The notes: a model not told the origin generated them from the sequence alone. DNA of 64,000 nucleotides from Acidovorax sp. MR-S7 (GCF_000400995.2 NZ_DF238908.1:186001-250000); one strand, 5' to 3'. Shown: positions 8,500 through 18,069, counted from the stretch's first letter. Program-made: numbers and translations.

Positions 8500-9303
8500 A
8501 TGACCCACACCACCGACGACGCGCTCGTGCTCTACGGCCAGCGCTTCCAGAGCCGCCTGCTGCTGGGCACGGCGCGCTACCCCTCTCCCGCCGTGCTGGA
8601 GGCCGCCGTGCGGCGCGCCCGCCCGGCCATGGTCACCGCGTCGCTGCGCCGCCAGGGCAGCAACGCGGCCGAGACCGGCAGCAGCTTCTGGGAACTGCTC
8701 AGGCAACTGGACGTGCCCGTGCTGCCCAACACCGCCGGTTGCCACAGCCTGCAGGAAGCCATCACCACCGCCCACATGGCGCGCGAGGTGTTCGACACGC
8801 CCTGGATCAAGCTGGAGCTGATCGGCGACGACTACACGCTGCAGCCCGACACGCTGAACCTCGTGCAGGCGGCCGAGCGGCTGGTGAAGGACGGCTTCCA
8901 CGTGCTGCCTTATTGCACCGAAGACCTCGTGCTCTGCCAGCGTCTCGTGGACGTGGGTTGCCAGGCCGTCATGCCCTGGGCCGCGCCCATCGGCACCGGG
9001 CGCGGCCCGGTCAATCCCTATGCGCTGCAACTGCTGCGCGAGCGCCTGGCCGTGCCCATGCTGGTGGACGCGGGCCTGGGCCTGCCCTCGCATGCCTGCC
9101 AGGTCATGGAATGGGGCTACGACGGCGTGCTGCTCAACACCGCCGTGGCGCTGGCGACCGACCCGGTGGCCATGGCCGGTGCCTTCGCCGATGCCGTGGC
9201 TGCCGGCCGCGCCGCGCGCCAGGCGGGCGCGATGGCGCCTCAGGAGGCAGCCCAGCCCAGCACCCCCGTCCTCGGCACGCCCTTCTGGCACCACACGCAG
9301 TAA
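8500..9303 (+). CDS. thiG: Thiazole synthase ThiG
   Basis: ThiG builds the thiazole phosphate from deoxyxylulose 5-phosphate, iminoglycine and ThiS thiocarboxylate. The 267-residue TIM-barrel protein carries the Schiff-base lysine at about residue 104 in [11 protein letters not shown]. It also has the PNTAGC and [10 protein letters not shown]-type phosphate-binding loops (here [14 protein letters not shown]). The start ATG at 8500 follows a GGAGG at good spacing. A Pro/Gln-rich tail of about 25 residues at the C-terminus is a minor elaboration. Confidence 0.96.
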   Translation: MTHTTDDALVLYGQRFQSRLLLGTARYPSPAVLEAAVRRARPAMVTASLRRQGSNAAETGSSFWELLRQLDVPVLPNTAGCHSLQEAITTAHMAREVFDTPWIKLELIGDDYTLQPDTLNLVQAAERLVKDGFHVLPYCTEDLVLCQRLVDVGCQAVMPWAAPIGTGRGPVNPYALQLLRERLAVPMLVDAGLGLPSHACQVMEWGYDGVLLNTAVALATDPVAMAGAFADAVAAGRAARQAGAMAPQEAAQPSTPVLGTPFWHHTQ

Positions 9304-9392
9304 TGGAAAAACACCCCTCTGAACGGCTGCACGGCTGCCCTCGCTTGGTTGCGCTGGTTTCATGCGGCGCGGACAACGCATAGCGATCTGAT

Positions 9393-10289
9393 ATGAACGA
9401 CGACCTGCAACACGCCATCCTGCGCCACCACGCCCCGCGCTTCGCCGGCTTTCCGGCGCAGCCCGTGCCGGAGTCCGCGTCCGGCGACCCGGTCTACCGC
9501 GCCGCACTGGCCGCGTGCAGCCAGCTCGGCTTCATCGCGCACGACGCCGACTGCCTGGCCCGCGCCTGGAGCGCCCAGGCCCAGCGCCTGGGCCATTTCG
9601 ACGCGGCCCTCTGGCCCGATGCGCCGCAGGATTTCGGCCTGCAGCCGCGCCCGCACGCCCTGCCCTTCGCCTCCTGCCCGCAGCGGCTGAGCCTGTACGC
9701 GGTGCTACCCGATGCCGCCTGGGTGAGCCGCATGGCGCGCGCCGGCGTGCCCACGGTGCAACTGCGCTTCAAGAGCACGGATGCCGACGCCATTGCGCGC
9801 GAGGTGCGCGCTGCCGTGCAGGCCGTACAGGGCACCGGCGCCCTGCTGTTCATCAACGACCACTGGCGCGAGGCCATCGCCGCCGGCGCCTATGGCGTGC
9901 ACCTGGGCCAGGAAGACCTGGATGCGCTGCACCCCGACGACCTGCGCACCCTGCGCGATGTCGGCCTGCGCCTGGGCGTCAGCACCCACGGCTACGCCGA
10001 GATGGTGCGCGCCGATGCCGCCTGCCCCAGCTACGTCGCCATGGGCGCCGTGTTCCCCACCACGCTGAAGAAAATGGCCACGGTGCCCCAGGGCGTGGCG
10101 CGCCTGCAGGGCTATGCACGGCTGATGCGAGGCTACCCGCAGGTGGCCATCGGCGGCATCGGCCTGGCGCAGTTCCCCGAGGTGCTGGCCACCGGCGTGG
10201 GCTCGATCGCCGTGGTGCGCGCCATCGTCAACGCCGAACAGCCCGAGGCCGCCGCCGCGCAGCTGATGGCGGCGATGGACAGGGCCTAA
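9393..10289 (+). CDS. thiE: Thiamine phosphate synthase with N-terminal extension
   Basis: ThiE joins hydroxymethylpyrimidine pyrophosphate and thiazole phosphate. The canonical TIM-barrel domain starts near residue 97 (RLSLYAVL) and shows VQLRFKS, GAYGVHLGQEDL, the GAVFPTTLKKM phosphate-binding region and VAIGGIGL near the end. At 298 residues it is about 90 longer than typical ThiE. The first 95 residues do not match any ThiE region I know, yet their codon use looks like real coding sequence. The gene follows thiG with an 89-base gap and overlaps a convergent gene by four bases. Confidence 0.9.
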   Translation: MNDDLQHAILRHHAPRFAGFPAQPVPESASGDPVYRAALAACSQLGFIAHDADCLARAWSAQAQRLGHFDAALWPDAPQDFGLQPRPHALPFASCPQRLSLYAVLPDAAWVSRMARAGVPTVQLRFKSTDADAIAREVRAAVQAVQGTGALLFINDHWREAIAAGAYGVHLGQEDLDALHPDDLRTLRDVGLRLGVSTHGYAEMVRADAACPSYVAMGAVFPTTLKKMATVPQGVARLQGYARLMRGYPQVAIGGIGLAQFPEVLATGVGSIAVVRAIVNAEQPEAAAAQLMAAMDRA

Positions 10290-12238
10290 CCCCGCAGGTC
10301 CTTGCGTTCCAGCTCGAAGCGGATCTCCATCTTGTCGTCCTCCATGCCGAAGCCCACGGGCTGGCCCGGCGCGGGCGCGGCCGTGGCGGGCACGGGCGGC
10401 AGGTCGCTGATGGTGATGGGTGGCGGGTCGGTCAGGTCCACGTCCAGCATGGCTTCCGAGATCGGCCGCTGCGCCAGCGGCGCATACCCCGACTCCTGCA
10501 ACGACAGATCTCCCGCCAGCGAATCGAGCGAACGCGGCGCGGCCCCAGGCGGCAGGTTGGGCGCCCCCCACGGCGTGGTGCGCTGGCGCGGCGAAGACGC
10601 GCCGCGCAGGTGGGCGGGCACGGTCTGCACGATGGACAGGAGCAGCAGCAGGTCGTCGTAGGCCGCCAGGTCGAAGGGTTCCACGGGGTCCGCCCCCTCG
10701 CGGCGGAACAGGAAGCCATCGAGCACCGCCATCACCTCGGGCGAGGCCCACACCCTTTCGATGTGCGCCAGCGCCTCGGGAGAGTCTTCCAGGGCACGGC
10801 CGTGCTGGTGGAACTGCGAGAACGGCGGCACGCGGGCATTGAAGTGCGCATGGAAGCGCTCGCGCAGCAGCTCGAAGCCCTCCGCGCGGCCCAGCATGTG
10901 GTGCAGGCGCAGCAGTTCCAGATACGCCACGGGCGAGGCCTCGCCGTGCTCGGCCACGTGCTGCTGCAGCGTATCGATGGCCTGCTCGTGCTCGCCGACG
11001 GAAATGAAGAACTCCGCCTGCTGCAGCACGTCGAAAAGGGCTTCGGGATGCACCGTCTGCTGCGCCCGCGGCGGCGAGGCGGAAGCCGGCACGGCTGCCG
11101 GCGACGGAGGCGGCATGGGCAGCGTGGGCTCGCCGCCGTCCTGCGGCGGCTCCCAGAGCTGCGCCGCGCCGGAGGACAGCGCCTCCAGCGGCGGCGCATC
11201 CATCTCGGCCAGGGCGGCATCGCTGTCCCAGTCGTCCCGCGGGTCCGCGGCGAAGGAGACCACCGAATGCTGCCAGTCCTGCTCCGCCTGGCGCCGCGCA
11301 CGGCGCAGCAGCCAGGCGATGCACAGCACGGCCAGGGCCAGCAGCCCCGCGAGCGCATAGACCACGGTGGCGGAAAAGCCCTGCGACTCCACCTGGGCCA
11401 GGCGCTGGCGCAGCTCGGCCACCGTGGCCTTCTCCGTCTCCAGCCGCGCGCGCTGGGCGTCGGCGGCGGCCTCCAGCTTGCGCAGGCGGGATTCGAGCGA
11501 CAGCACCTCCTCCGCCGGCACCACCGCGGCCTGCGCGGCAGAAGCCGCAGCCGCGGGCAGCGCCGGGGCGGAGGCCGCCGCCTGGGGCGCCTCGGGCCGC
11601 AGGTCCCACGGCTCCATGACCAGGCGCGGTGCGAGCGGTGGAGCGGCAGCGGGCGTCGCCGGCCGGGCCTGGCGCGTGGCGCTGGCAGGCGCCGCGGCGG
11701 ACGGCTTGCGTGCGGCCGCGCGGCGCGGGCGTGCCTGGGCCGGCGCACCCGATGCGGCCCGCGTAGGGCGCGCCGCCGGAGGGGCGGGCGTTTCGGCGGC
11801 CGTGTCGGCGCGAGCTGCGGCAGCCCCGCCCAGGCGGGCAATATCGATGGGCTGGCCGGTCGCCACGGCCATGCTCGGCAGGTCTGCCAGGAAGGTGTAG
11901 GTGCGCGACACCCGGCCCTCGCAGCCCGCGACCAGCGTGGCGGTGAGCACGGGTTCGTCCACGGCGACCGTGGTCTGCACGCGCACCAGTGGCGCAGGCC
12001 CGCCCTCCACGGGAGTGACCTGGATGCGTGCCGAAGGGAGAGGATGGGAGCCGGCGACCAAGCGGGCGGAGATGCAGGAGGAAGCCAGGTCCTTGCCCGG
12101 ATCGGGACGCACCTCGAACGCCAGATCGACCGCCGCCCCCAAGGTCACTGCGCCCCGGCTGTCTCCGAGGGAAAGCGCTGCTGCGCCGCAGGCCACGGCG
12201 AACAGGCAGGCGCCGACGATTGCGTTACGAGTGCTCAC
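10286..12238 (-). CDS. FimV-like membrane protein with TPR-like C-terminal domain
   Basis: A 650-residue protein, and the organisation suggests a FimV/HubP relative. The first residues form a weak signal or membrane anchor. Residues about 30-130 hold a FimV-type N-terminal domain with ARIQVTPVEGG. A long Ala/Pro-rich stretch follows, then a coiled coil (LESRLRKLEAAADAQ), one membrane segment (VVYALAGLLALAVLCIAWLL, basic on the cytoplasmic side), and a cytoplasmic TPR-like block around QQAEFFISVGEHEQAID. FimV proteins organise the cell pole and type IV pili. I chose GTG at 12238 because upstream in-frame residues are not protein-like. Exact function is inferred; no FimV-type LysM motif is evident to me. 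Confidence 0.62.
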   Translation of the reverse strand: MSTRNAIVGACLFAVACGAAALSLGDSRGAVTLGAAVDLAFEVRPDPGKDLASSCISARLVAGSHPLPSARIQVTPVEGGPAPLVRVQTTVAVDEPVLTATLVAGCEGRVSRTYTFLADLPSMAVATGQPIDIARLGGAAAARADTAAETPAPPAARPTRAASGAPAQARPRRAAARKPSAAAPASATRQARPATPAAAPPLAPRLVMEPWDLRPEAPQAAASAPALPAAAASAAQAAVVPAEEVLSLESRLRKLEAAADAQRARLETEKATVAELRQRLAQVESQGFSATVVYALAGLLALAVLCIAWLLRRARRQAEQDWQHSVVSFAADPRDDWDSDAALAEMDAPPLEALSSGAAQLWEPPQDGGEPTLPMPPPSPAAVPASASPPRAQQTVHPEALFDVLQQAEFFISVGEHEQAIDTLQQHVAEHGEASPVAYLELLRLHHMLGRAEGFELLRERFHAHFNARVPPFSQFHQHGRALEDSPEALAHIERVWASPEVMAVLDGFLFRREGADPVEPFDLAAYDDLLLLLSIVQTVPAHLRGASSPRQRTTPWGAPNLPPGAAPRSLDSLAGDLSLQESGYAPLAQRPISEAMLDVDLTDPPPITISDLPPVPATAAPAPGQPVGFGMEDDKMEIRFELERKDLRG

Positions 12239-12298
12239 AATGGTGTCAATTTGTGAATCGATTTTGACACAGAACGCCCCTGGATCGCCACAGGGATA

Positions 12299-13828
12299 AT
12301 GCCGCGCATGCAACTCGATTTCACACGCATCGGCGTCGTCGGCACGGGCGCCATGGGCCGGGGCATCGCCCAGATCGCGGCCCAGGCCGGCAGCACGGTT
12401 TATCTCCACGACAGCCAGCCCGGCGCGGCCGAGGCCGCGCGCGATCACCTCCACCAGCAGTGGCTACGCATGGCGGACAAGGGCCGCATCGACGCGGGGC
12501 AGCCCCAGCTCTGGCGCGACAAGCTGGTGCCCGTCGCCTCCCTCGGCGAGCTGGCGCCGTGCACGCTGGTGGTGGAAGCCATCGTCGAGCGGCTGGACGC
12601 CAAGCGCGAGCTGCTGCTGCAGCTGGAATCCATCGTCGCACCCGACGCGGTGCTGGCCAGCAACACCTCGTCGCTGTCGATCACGGCGGTGGCCGCAACG
12701 CTTGCCCGCCCGGAGCGCGTAGCGGGTTTCCACTTCTTCAATCCCGTGCCGCTGATGAAGGTGGTGGAGGTGGTGGCCGGCCTGCGCACCAGCGCCGCCG
12801 TCTGCGAACGTCTGGCCCGCTACGCACGCGCCATGGGCCACACGCCCGTGATGGCGCAGGACACGCCGGGTTTCATCGTCAACCATGCCGGGCGCGGCTA
12901 CGGCACCGAGGCCCTGCGCATCGTCAGCGAAGGCGTGGCCGATTTCGCCACGGTGGACCGCATCCTGCGCGACCAGGTGGGCTTCAAGCTCGGCCCCTTC
13001 GAGCTGCTGGACCTGACGGGGCTGGACGTGTCGCACCCGGTGATGGAATCCATCTACCACCAGTTCTACGACGAGCCGCGCTTTCGCCCTAGCGCCATCG
13101 CCGCGCAGCGCCTGGCCGGCGGACTGCTGGGGCGCAAGTCCGGCGAGGGCTTCTACCGCTACGTGGACGGCACGGCCCAGGTGCCGCCCGAGCCCGCGGC
13201 CCCGGTGGTGGCCGAGATGCCGCCCGTGTGGGTGTCCACGCGCGCGGCGCGGCGCGCGGAGCTGTACCAGCTGCTCAAGGACCTGGGCGCGCGCATCGAG
13301 ACCGGCGCCTCCCCCTCGGCCCAAGCGCTCACGCTGGTGGCGCCGCTGGGCTTCGACGTGACCACGGTGGCCGTGGTGGAGCGGCTGGACCCGGCGCGCA
13401 CCGTGGGCATCGACATGCTCATCGACGACGCCGCCACCCGCCGCCGCGTGCTCGCCACCAACCCCGCCACGCGGGAGGACATGCGCGATGCCGCGCACGC
13501 CCTCTTCGCGCGCGACGGCAAGGCCGTGAGCGTGATCTGCGACTCGGGCGGCTTCGTCACGCAGCGCGTGGTGGCCACCATCGTCAACATCGCGTCGGAC
13601 ATCTGCCAGCAGCGCATCTGCACGCCCGCCGACCTGGAGACCGCCGTCACCCTGGGCCTGGGCTACCCGCTCGGCCCGCTGGCGATGGGCGACCGCTGGG
13701 GCCCCACCAACGTCCTCGAAGTCCTGTTCAACATGCAGACCGTTTATGGCGACATGCGCTACCGCCCCAGCCCCTGGCTGCGCCGCCGCGGCGCCATCGG
13801 CCTCAGTTTGACGCATCCCGAAAGCTGA
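12299..13828 (+). CDS. 3-hydroxyacyl-CoA dehydrogenase, two C-terminal domains
   Basis: Oxidises 3-hydroxyacyl-CoA with NAD during beta-oxidation or phenylacetyl-CoA catabolism. The N-terminal Rossmann domain has GVVGTGAMGRGIAQIAAQAG, the NTSS loop and catalytic FHFFNPVPLMKVVEV. A first 3HCDH C-terminal domain follows, and a second lies near residues 415-480 (GFVTQRVVATIVNIASD, LGYPLGPLAMGD). The 509-residue length and duplicated C-terminal domain resemble the PaaH/PaaC type. ATG at 12299 is shown; ATG at 12308 sits better behind AGGGAT and may be the true start. It is followed after one base by an enoyl-CoA hydratase family gene. Confidence 0.9.
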   Translation: MPRMQLDFTRIGVVGTGAMGRGIAQIAAQAGSTVYLHDSQPGAAEAARDHLHQQWLRMADKGRIDAGQPQLWRDKLVPVASLGELAPCTLVVEAIVERLDAKRELLLQLESIVAPDAVLASNTSSLSITAVAATLARPERVAGFHFFNPVPLMKVVEVVAGLRTSAAVCERLARYARAMGHTPVMAQDTPGFIVNHAGRGYGTEALRIVSEGVADFATVDRILRDQVGFKLGPFELLDLTGLDVSHPVMESIYHQFYDEPRFRPSAIAAQRLAGGLLGRKSGEGFYRYVDGTAQVPPEPAAPVVAEMPPVWVSTRAARRAELYQLLKDLGARIETGASPSAQALTLVAPLGFDVTTVAVVERLDPARTVGIDMLIDDAATRRRVLATNPATREDMRDAAHALFARDGKAVSVICDSGGFVTQRVVATIVNIASDICQQRICTPADLETAVTLGLGYPLGPLAMGDRWGPTNVLEVLFNMQTVYGDMRYRPSPWLRRRGAIGLSLTHPES

Positions 13829-13829
13829 C

Positions 13830-14609
13830 ATGCCCGCCGAACTGCAAAGCACCAGCCAGGGCCAGACCCTGGTCCTCACCATCCACCACCCGGAGATGCG
13901 CAACGCGCTCGACCCGGCCATCTACGCCGCCGGCATCGAGGCCTTGAACGTGGCCGAGCGCAGCGCCGACGTGCGCAGCGTGGTGCTCACCGGCGCGGGC
14001 GACACCTTCAGCGCGGGCGGCAACCTGCAGCGCTTGCAGGCGCGCCGCCAGCAGGGCGCGCAGGAGCAGGCGCGCGGCGTGGAGGCGCTGCACGACTGGG
14101 TGGAGGCCATCCGCACCTTTCCCAAGCCCGTGGTCGCGGCCGTGGAGGGGCATGCGGCGGGCGCGGGCTTCTCGCTGGTGCTGGCCTGCGACCTCGTGGT
14201 GGCGGCGCGCAACGCGCTCTTCGCCGTGAGCCACGTCGGCGTGGGTCTCTCGCCCGACGGCGGCGCCACCTGGAGCCTGGGTCGCATGCTGCCGCGCCAG
14301 CTCGCGGGCGAGCTGCTGCTGTGCGGCAGCCGCATCGACGCGGCGCGCCTGCAGGCGCTGGGCGTGGTCAACCAGCTGGCCGAGCCCGGCCGCGCGCTGC
14401 ACGAGGCACTGGCGCTGGCCGAGCGCCTGAACGGGCGCGCGCCCAACGCGCTCGCCAGCATCAAGGAACTGCTGGACGATGCCTCCCGCCACACGTTCAC
14501 CGAGCAGCTGGCGCACGAGCGCGACCACTTCGTGCGCAACCTGCAGCACGCCAATGCCGGCGAAGGCATCGCGGCCTTCCTGGAAAAGCGCGCGCCGCGC
14601 TACCAGTAA
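13830..14609 (+). CDS. Enoyl-CoA hydratase/isomerase family protein (oxepin-CoA hydrolase-like)
   Basis: A crotonase-fold protein of 259 residues. The oxyanion hole is supplied by SAGGNLQRL and HAAGAGFSL. At the usual second catalytic position the sequence reads GLSPDGG, so aspartate replaces the glutamate of classical hydratases, as in several isomerase and ring-opening members. Related Comamonadaceae proteins are often labelled oxepin-CoA hydrolase, alternative type; that label is by recollection and should be treated as tentative. It is probably co-transcribed with the 3-hydroxyacyl-CoA dehydrogenase one base upstream, suggesting a shared role in aromatic or fatty acyl-CoA breakdown. Confidence 0.8.
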   Translation: MPAELQSTSQGQTLVLTIHHPEMRNALDPAIYAAGIEALNVAERSADVRSVVLTGAGDTFSAGGNLQRLQARRQQGAQEQARGVEALHDWVEAIRTFPKPVVAAVEGHAAGAGFSLVLACDLVVAARNALFAVSHVGVGLSPDGGATWSLGRMLPRQLAGELLLCGSRIDAARLQALGVVNQLAEPGRALHEALALAERLNGRAPNALASIKELLDDASRHTFTEQLAHERDHFVRNLQHANAGEGIAAFLEKRAPRYQ

Positions 14610-14726
14610 ATAAAAAAAACGCAGGCGCACTCGCTGCGCCCTGCCCCGCGCGCGACAGCCTCCTGCCGCGCCGCCGGTCCCCCACGCGACAATGGGCCGC
14701 AACCGCAGTCACGCAAACGACAGACC

Positions 14727-15440
14727 ATGGACGAGCCGATTCTTACCATCGAAGAACGCGAGGCGATCAATACCGGTCGCTGGTTTTCCTCCCTCTCTCC
14801 CTCACTGCGTCACGACATCCTGCGATGCTCCTACGTCAAGCGCTTCAAGGACGGCGCGCTCATTGCGGCGCGCGGCGACCCGCCCGAGGAGTGGATCGCC
14901 TGTGCGCGCGGCGCGGTGCGGGTCAGCTCCACGTCGCTGTCGGGCAAGCAGATCACGCTGACCTACGTGGAGCCGGGCATCTGGTTCGGCGACGTGGCGA
15001 TCTTCGACGGCGACCGGCGCACGCACGATGCCTATGCGCATGGCGACACCACCATCGTCTGCGTGGCGCGGGCGGACTTCCGCAAGATTCTCGCGCAGCA
15101 CACCGAGCTGTACGAGGCCATGCTGCGCCTGCATGCGAGGCGCATCCGCCAGCTGTTCGGGCTGGTGGAAGACCTCAACACCCTGCCGCTGCGCGCGCGC
15201 CTGGCCAAGCAGTTGCTGCACCTGATGCGCAGCTATGGCGTGACCAGCCTGTCCAACGGCGACGAGATCCGCATCAGCCTGCAGCTGGCGCAGGAGGAGT
15301 TGGCGCAGCTGCTCGGCGCATCGCGCCAGCGCGTGAACCAGGAGCTCAAGGCCATGGAGCGCGAGGACGTGATCCGCATCGAGCCGGCCGGCCTGGTGGT
15401 GCGCGACCGCGCCGCGCTGCTGCGCATCGCCGAGACCTGA
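14727..15440 (+). CDS. Crp/Fnr family transcriptional regulator
   Basis: A 237-residue regulator with an N-terminal cyclic-nucleotide-binding-type beta barrel (about residues 30-140, including GIWFGDVAIFDGDRRTHDA) and a long dimerisation helix. The C-terminal winged helix-turn-helix is seen in LAQEELAQLLGASRQRVNQELKAMERE. There are no clustered cysteines that would mark an FNR-type iron-sulfur sensor. A very long hairpin follows the stop and probably ends its transcript. The effector is unknown from sequence. Confidence 0.88.
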   Translation: MDEPILTIEEREAINTGRWFSSLSPSLRHDILRCSYVKRFKDGALIAARGDPPEEWIACARGAVRVSSTSLSGKQITLTYVEPGIWFGDVAIFDGDRRTHDAYAHGDTTIVCVARADFRKILAQHTELYEAMLRLHARRIRQLFGLVEDLNTLPLRARLAKQLLHLMRSYGVTSLSNGDEIRISLQLAQEELAQLLGASRQRVNQELKAMEREDVIRIEPAGLVVRDRAALLRIAET

Positions 15441-15456
15441 GTCTTTCGAAAACCAT

Positions 15457-15540
15457 AGCTGCCAGCGCTTGCCTGGCAAGGGTTTCAGCATCAAAGGTGC
15501 CAAAATCCCTTGCCAGGCAAGCGCTGGCAGCTCTTTTTTT
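15457..15540 (+). terminator. Long repeat-derived hairpin terminator
   Basis: The arms 15457-15482 and 15507-15532 are perfect 26-base reverse complements around a 24-base loop. A run of seven T begins at 15534. Each arm contains the family core CCAGCGCTTG. It lies between the Crp/Fnr gene and the phosphotransferase gene, so it most likely terminates the former. Confidence 0.88.
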
Positions 15541-15560
15541 GTGACTGGACCCTTGCCCCC

Positions 15561-16643
15561 ATGAGCGACTTCGACCACTTCATCGGCACCCGCCCCGTCT
15601 CCGCGCAGCATGCCTTCGACACCGGGGCGCTCGGCGCCTGGCTGGCGCAGCATGTCGAGGGCTTCGCCGGGCCGCTCTCGGTGGAGATGTTCAAGGGCGG
15701 GCAGTCGAATCCCACCTACAAGCTGCTTACCCCCGGCGCCAGCTACGTGATGCGCTCCAAGCCTGGGCCGGCCGCCAAGCTGCTGCCCTCGGCCCACGCC
15801 ATCGAGCGCGAATACGCCGTGATGCGCGGCCTGGCGGGGACGGATGTGCCCGTGCCGCGCATGCTGGCGCTGTGCGAGGACGAATCGGTCATCGGCCGCG
15901 CCTTCTACATCATGGAGTTCATGCAGGGCCGCGTGCTGTGGGACCAGTCGCTGCCCGGCATGCAGCCCGCCGAGCGCGCCGCGCACTACGACGAGATGAA
16001 CCGCGTCATCGCCGCGCTGCACGGCGTCGATTTCGCCGCGCGGGGCCTGGCAGGCTACGGCAAGAGCGGCAACTACTTCGAGCGCCAGATCAGCCGCTGG
16101 AGCAAGCAGTACGTGGCCTCCATCACCCAGCCCATTGCCGAGATGGACCGGCTCATGCAGTGGCTGCCCGCCCACATGCCGGCCAGCGCGCGCGACGAGA
16201 GCCGCGTGTCCATCGTGCACGGCGATTACCGGCTGGACAACCTCATGTTCCACCCCACCGAGCCGCGCGTGATCGCCGTGCTCGACTGGGAGCTGTCCAC
16301 GCTGGGCCACCCGCTGGCCGACTTCGCCTACCACTGCATGAGCTGGCACATCCCGACCGCGCTCAGCCGCGGCATCGGCGGGCTGGACCTGGCCGCGCTG
16401 GGCATCCCGGCGGAGGACGCCTACATCCGCCGCTACTGCGAGCGCGCGGGCATCGCCGACGTCGATGCGCTGCGCGCCGACTGGAACTTCTACCTCGCCT
16501 ACAACATGTTCCGCATCGCGGCCATCCTGCAGGGCATCGCCAAGCGCGTGGAGGCCGGCACGGCCGCCAGCGCCCAGGCCAGGGCCGCGGGCGCCACCGC
16601 GCGGCCCATGGCCGAGCTGGCCTGGTCCTTCGCGCAACGCTGA
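15561..16643 (+). CDS. Phosphotransferase family protein (APH-like, ACAD10/11-associated)
   Basis: A 360-residue aminoglycoside-phosphotransferase-fold kinase. The catalytic loop IVHGDYRLDNLMFHP and the metal-binding VLDWELSTLGHP are intact, and an N-terminal GGQSNPTYKL nucleotide-binding loop is present. This family is commonly encoded beside an acyl-CoA dehydrogenase, or fused to one in animal ACAD10/11. There it phosphorylates 4-hydroxyacyl-CoA so the partner can remove the phosphate. The acyl-CoA dehydrogenase gene follows after 30 bases, which supports the same two-step role here. Antibiotic resistance is unlikely. Confidence 0.87.
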   Translation: MSDFDHFIGTRPVSAQHAFDTGALGAWLAQHVEGFAGPLSVEMFKGGQSNPTYKLLTPGASYVMRSKPGPAAKLLPSAHAIEREYAVMRGLAGTDVPVPRMLALCEDESVIGRAFYIMEFMQGRVLWDQSLPGMQPAERAAHYDEMNRVIAALHGVDFAARGLAGYGKSGNYFERQISRWSKQYVASITQPIAEMDRLMQWLPAHMPASARDESRVSIVHGDYRLDNLMFHPTEPRVIAVLDWELSTLGHPLADFAYHCMSWHIPTALSRGIGGLDLAALGIPAEDAYIRRYCERAGIADVDALRADWNFYLAYNMFRIAAILQGIAKRVEAGTAASAQARAAGATARPMAELAWSFAQR

Positions 16644-16673
16644 GCTTCTTTCCGACCTCTGAAGGGAATCCCC

Positions 16674-17948
16674 ATGGACTTCGACTACTCTCCCAAAACT
16701 AAGGAACTGCAGGCCCGGCTGACGCAGTTCATGGACGAGCACATCTACTCCGCCGAGAAGGCCTATGCTCAGGAGATGGGCGCCAACACGGCGGCCGGCA
16801 ACCGCTGGCAGCCGCTCAAGACCATCGAGAACCTCAAGCCCAAGGCCCAGGCCGCAGGCCTGTGGAACCTGTTCCTGCCGGTGGACACGGCCGAGGCCTC
16901 GGGCTACCACGGCGCGGGCCTCACCAACCAGGAATACGCGCCGCTGGCCGAGATCATGGGCCGCGTGCTGTGGGCCAGCGAAGTGTTCAACTGCTCGGCG
17001 CCCGACACGGGCAACATGGAAACCATCGCGCGCTACGGCTCCGAGCCCATCAAGGCGCAATGGCTGCGCCCGCTGCTCGACGGCCAGATCCGCTCGGCCT
17101 TCGCCATGACCGAGCCCGACGTGGCGTCGAGCGACGCCACCAACATCGCCACACGCATCGAGCGCCAGGGCGACCACTACGTCATCAACGGCCGCAAGTG
17201 GTGGACCAGCGGCGCCAACGACCCGCGCTGCAAGGTCTTCATCACCATGGGCAAGACCGATCCCGAGGCGCCCAAGCACTCGCAGCAGAGCATTATCGTG
17301 GTGCCGGCCGGCACGCCCGGCATCACCGTGGTGCGCGCGCTCAACGTGTTCGGCTACGACGACGCGCCCCACGGCCATGCCGAGGTCGTCTTCGACAACG
17401 TGAAGGTGCCCGTGGAGAACATCCTGCTGGGCGAAGGCCGCGGCTTCGAGATCGCGCAGGGGCGCCTGGGCCCCGGGCGCATCCACCACTGCATGCGCCT
17501 GATCGGCCAGGCCGAGCGCGCGCTGGAGCTGATGTGCCGGCGCGCCAGCAGCCGCGTGGCCTTCGGCAAGCCGATCGCCGCGCAGACCGTGACGCAGGAG
17601 CGCATCGCCGAGGCGCGCTGCAAGATCGACATGGCGCGCCTGCTCACGCTCAAGGCCGCCTGGATGATGGACACCGTGGGCAACAAGGTGGCCAGGACCG
17701 AGATCGCCATGATCAAAGTCGTCGCCCCCAGCATGGCCTGCCAGGTGATCGACTGGGCCATGCAGGTGCACGGCGGCGGCGGCGTGAGCGACGATTTCCC
17801 GCTCGCCTACGCCTACGCCAACGCCCGCACGCTGCGCTTCGCCGACGGCCCCGACGAAGTGCACCGCAACGCCATCGCCAAGTGGGAGCTGGGCAAGTAC
17901 GGCAGCTACGGCCGCGATGCCCATGTGCCCGTGACGCGCGGCGCCTGA
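16674..17948 (+). CDS. Acyl-CoA dehydrogenase, ACAD11-like
   Basis: A flavoprotein of 424 residues with the acyl-CoA dehydrogenase fold: [15 protein letters not shown] in the beta domain and [13 protein letters not shown]. The C-terminal helical domain ends with [22 protein letters not shown]. The ADGPDEVH motif is typical of the ACAD10/11 group rather than straight-chain enzymes. A strong ribosome-binding site, GAAGGGA, precedes the ATG. Its location directly after a phosphotransferase gene suggests joint turnover of hydroxyacyl-CoA. A repeat-derived terminator follows the stop. Confidence 0.9.
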   Translation: MDFDYSPKTKELQARLTQFMDEHIYSAEKAYAQEMGANTAAGNRWQPLKTIENLKPKAQAAGLWNLFLPVDTAEASGYHGAGLTNQEYAPLAEIMGRVLWASEVFNCSAPDTGNMETIARYGSEPIKAQWLRPLLDGQIRSAFAMTEPDVASSDATNIATRIERQGDHYVINGRKWWTSGANDPRCKVFITMGKTDPEAPKHSQQSIIVVPAGTPGITVVRALNVFGYDDAPHGHAEVVFDNVKVPVENILLGEGRGFEIAQGRLGPGRIHHCMRLIGQAERALELMCRRASSRVAFGKPIAAQTVTQERIAEARCKIDMARLLTLKAAWMMDTVGNKVARTEIAMIKVVAPSMACQVIDWAMQVHGGGGVSDDFPLAYAYANARTLRFADGPDEVHRNAIAKWELGKYGSYGRDAHVPVTRGA

Positions 17949-17958
17949 TTCAAAAATG

Positions 17959-18000
17959 AGAGCTGCCAGCGCTTGCTGGGCAAGCGCTGGCAGCTCTTTT
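17959..18000 (+). terminator. Repeat-derived hairpin terminator
   Basis: Perfect 17-base arms (17959-17975 and 17981-17997) with the loop CTGGG, then a short T-run. The arm contains CCAGCGCTTG, so this is another copy of the palindromic repeat. It is positioned right after the acyl-CoA dehydrogenase stop, where it can act as an intrinsic terminator. Confidence 0.85.
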
Positions 18001-18069
18001 CATGCGCATTCCACAGCGGACGTTTTCATTACGTAAAATGGCCGGCTTTTGGGAGCCTCTTCCATCGCC

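Noticed and set aside
12239-12454. Upstream extension of the FimV-like protein
   Set aside because: The added residues overlap the start of the divergent 3-hydroxyacyl-CoA dehydrogenase gene and do not look like a signal peptide.
15561-16643. Aminoglycoside resistance enzyme
   Set aside because: Although of the same kinase fold, it is paired with an ACAD11-like gene, which points to hydroxyacyl-CoA metabolism.
14802-17924. Minus-strand open frame of 1040 codons
   Set aside because: It is antisense to the Crp, phosphotransferase and acyl-CoA dehydrogenase genes, His/Ala/Gly-rich with no domain; a by-product of GC-rich codon use.
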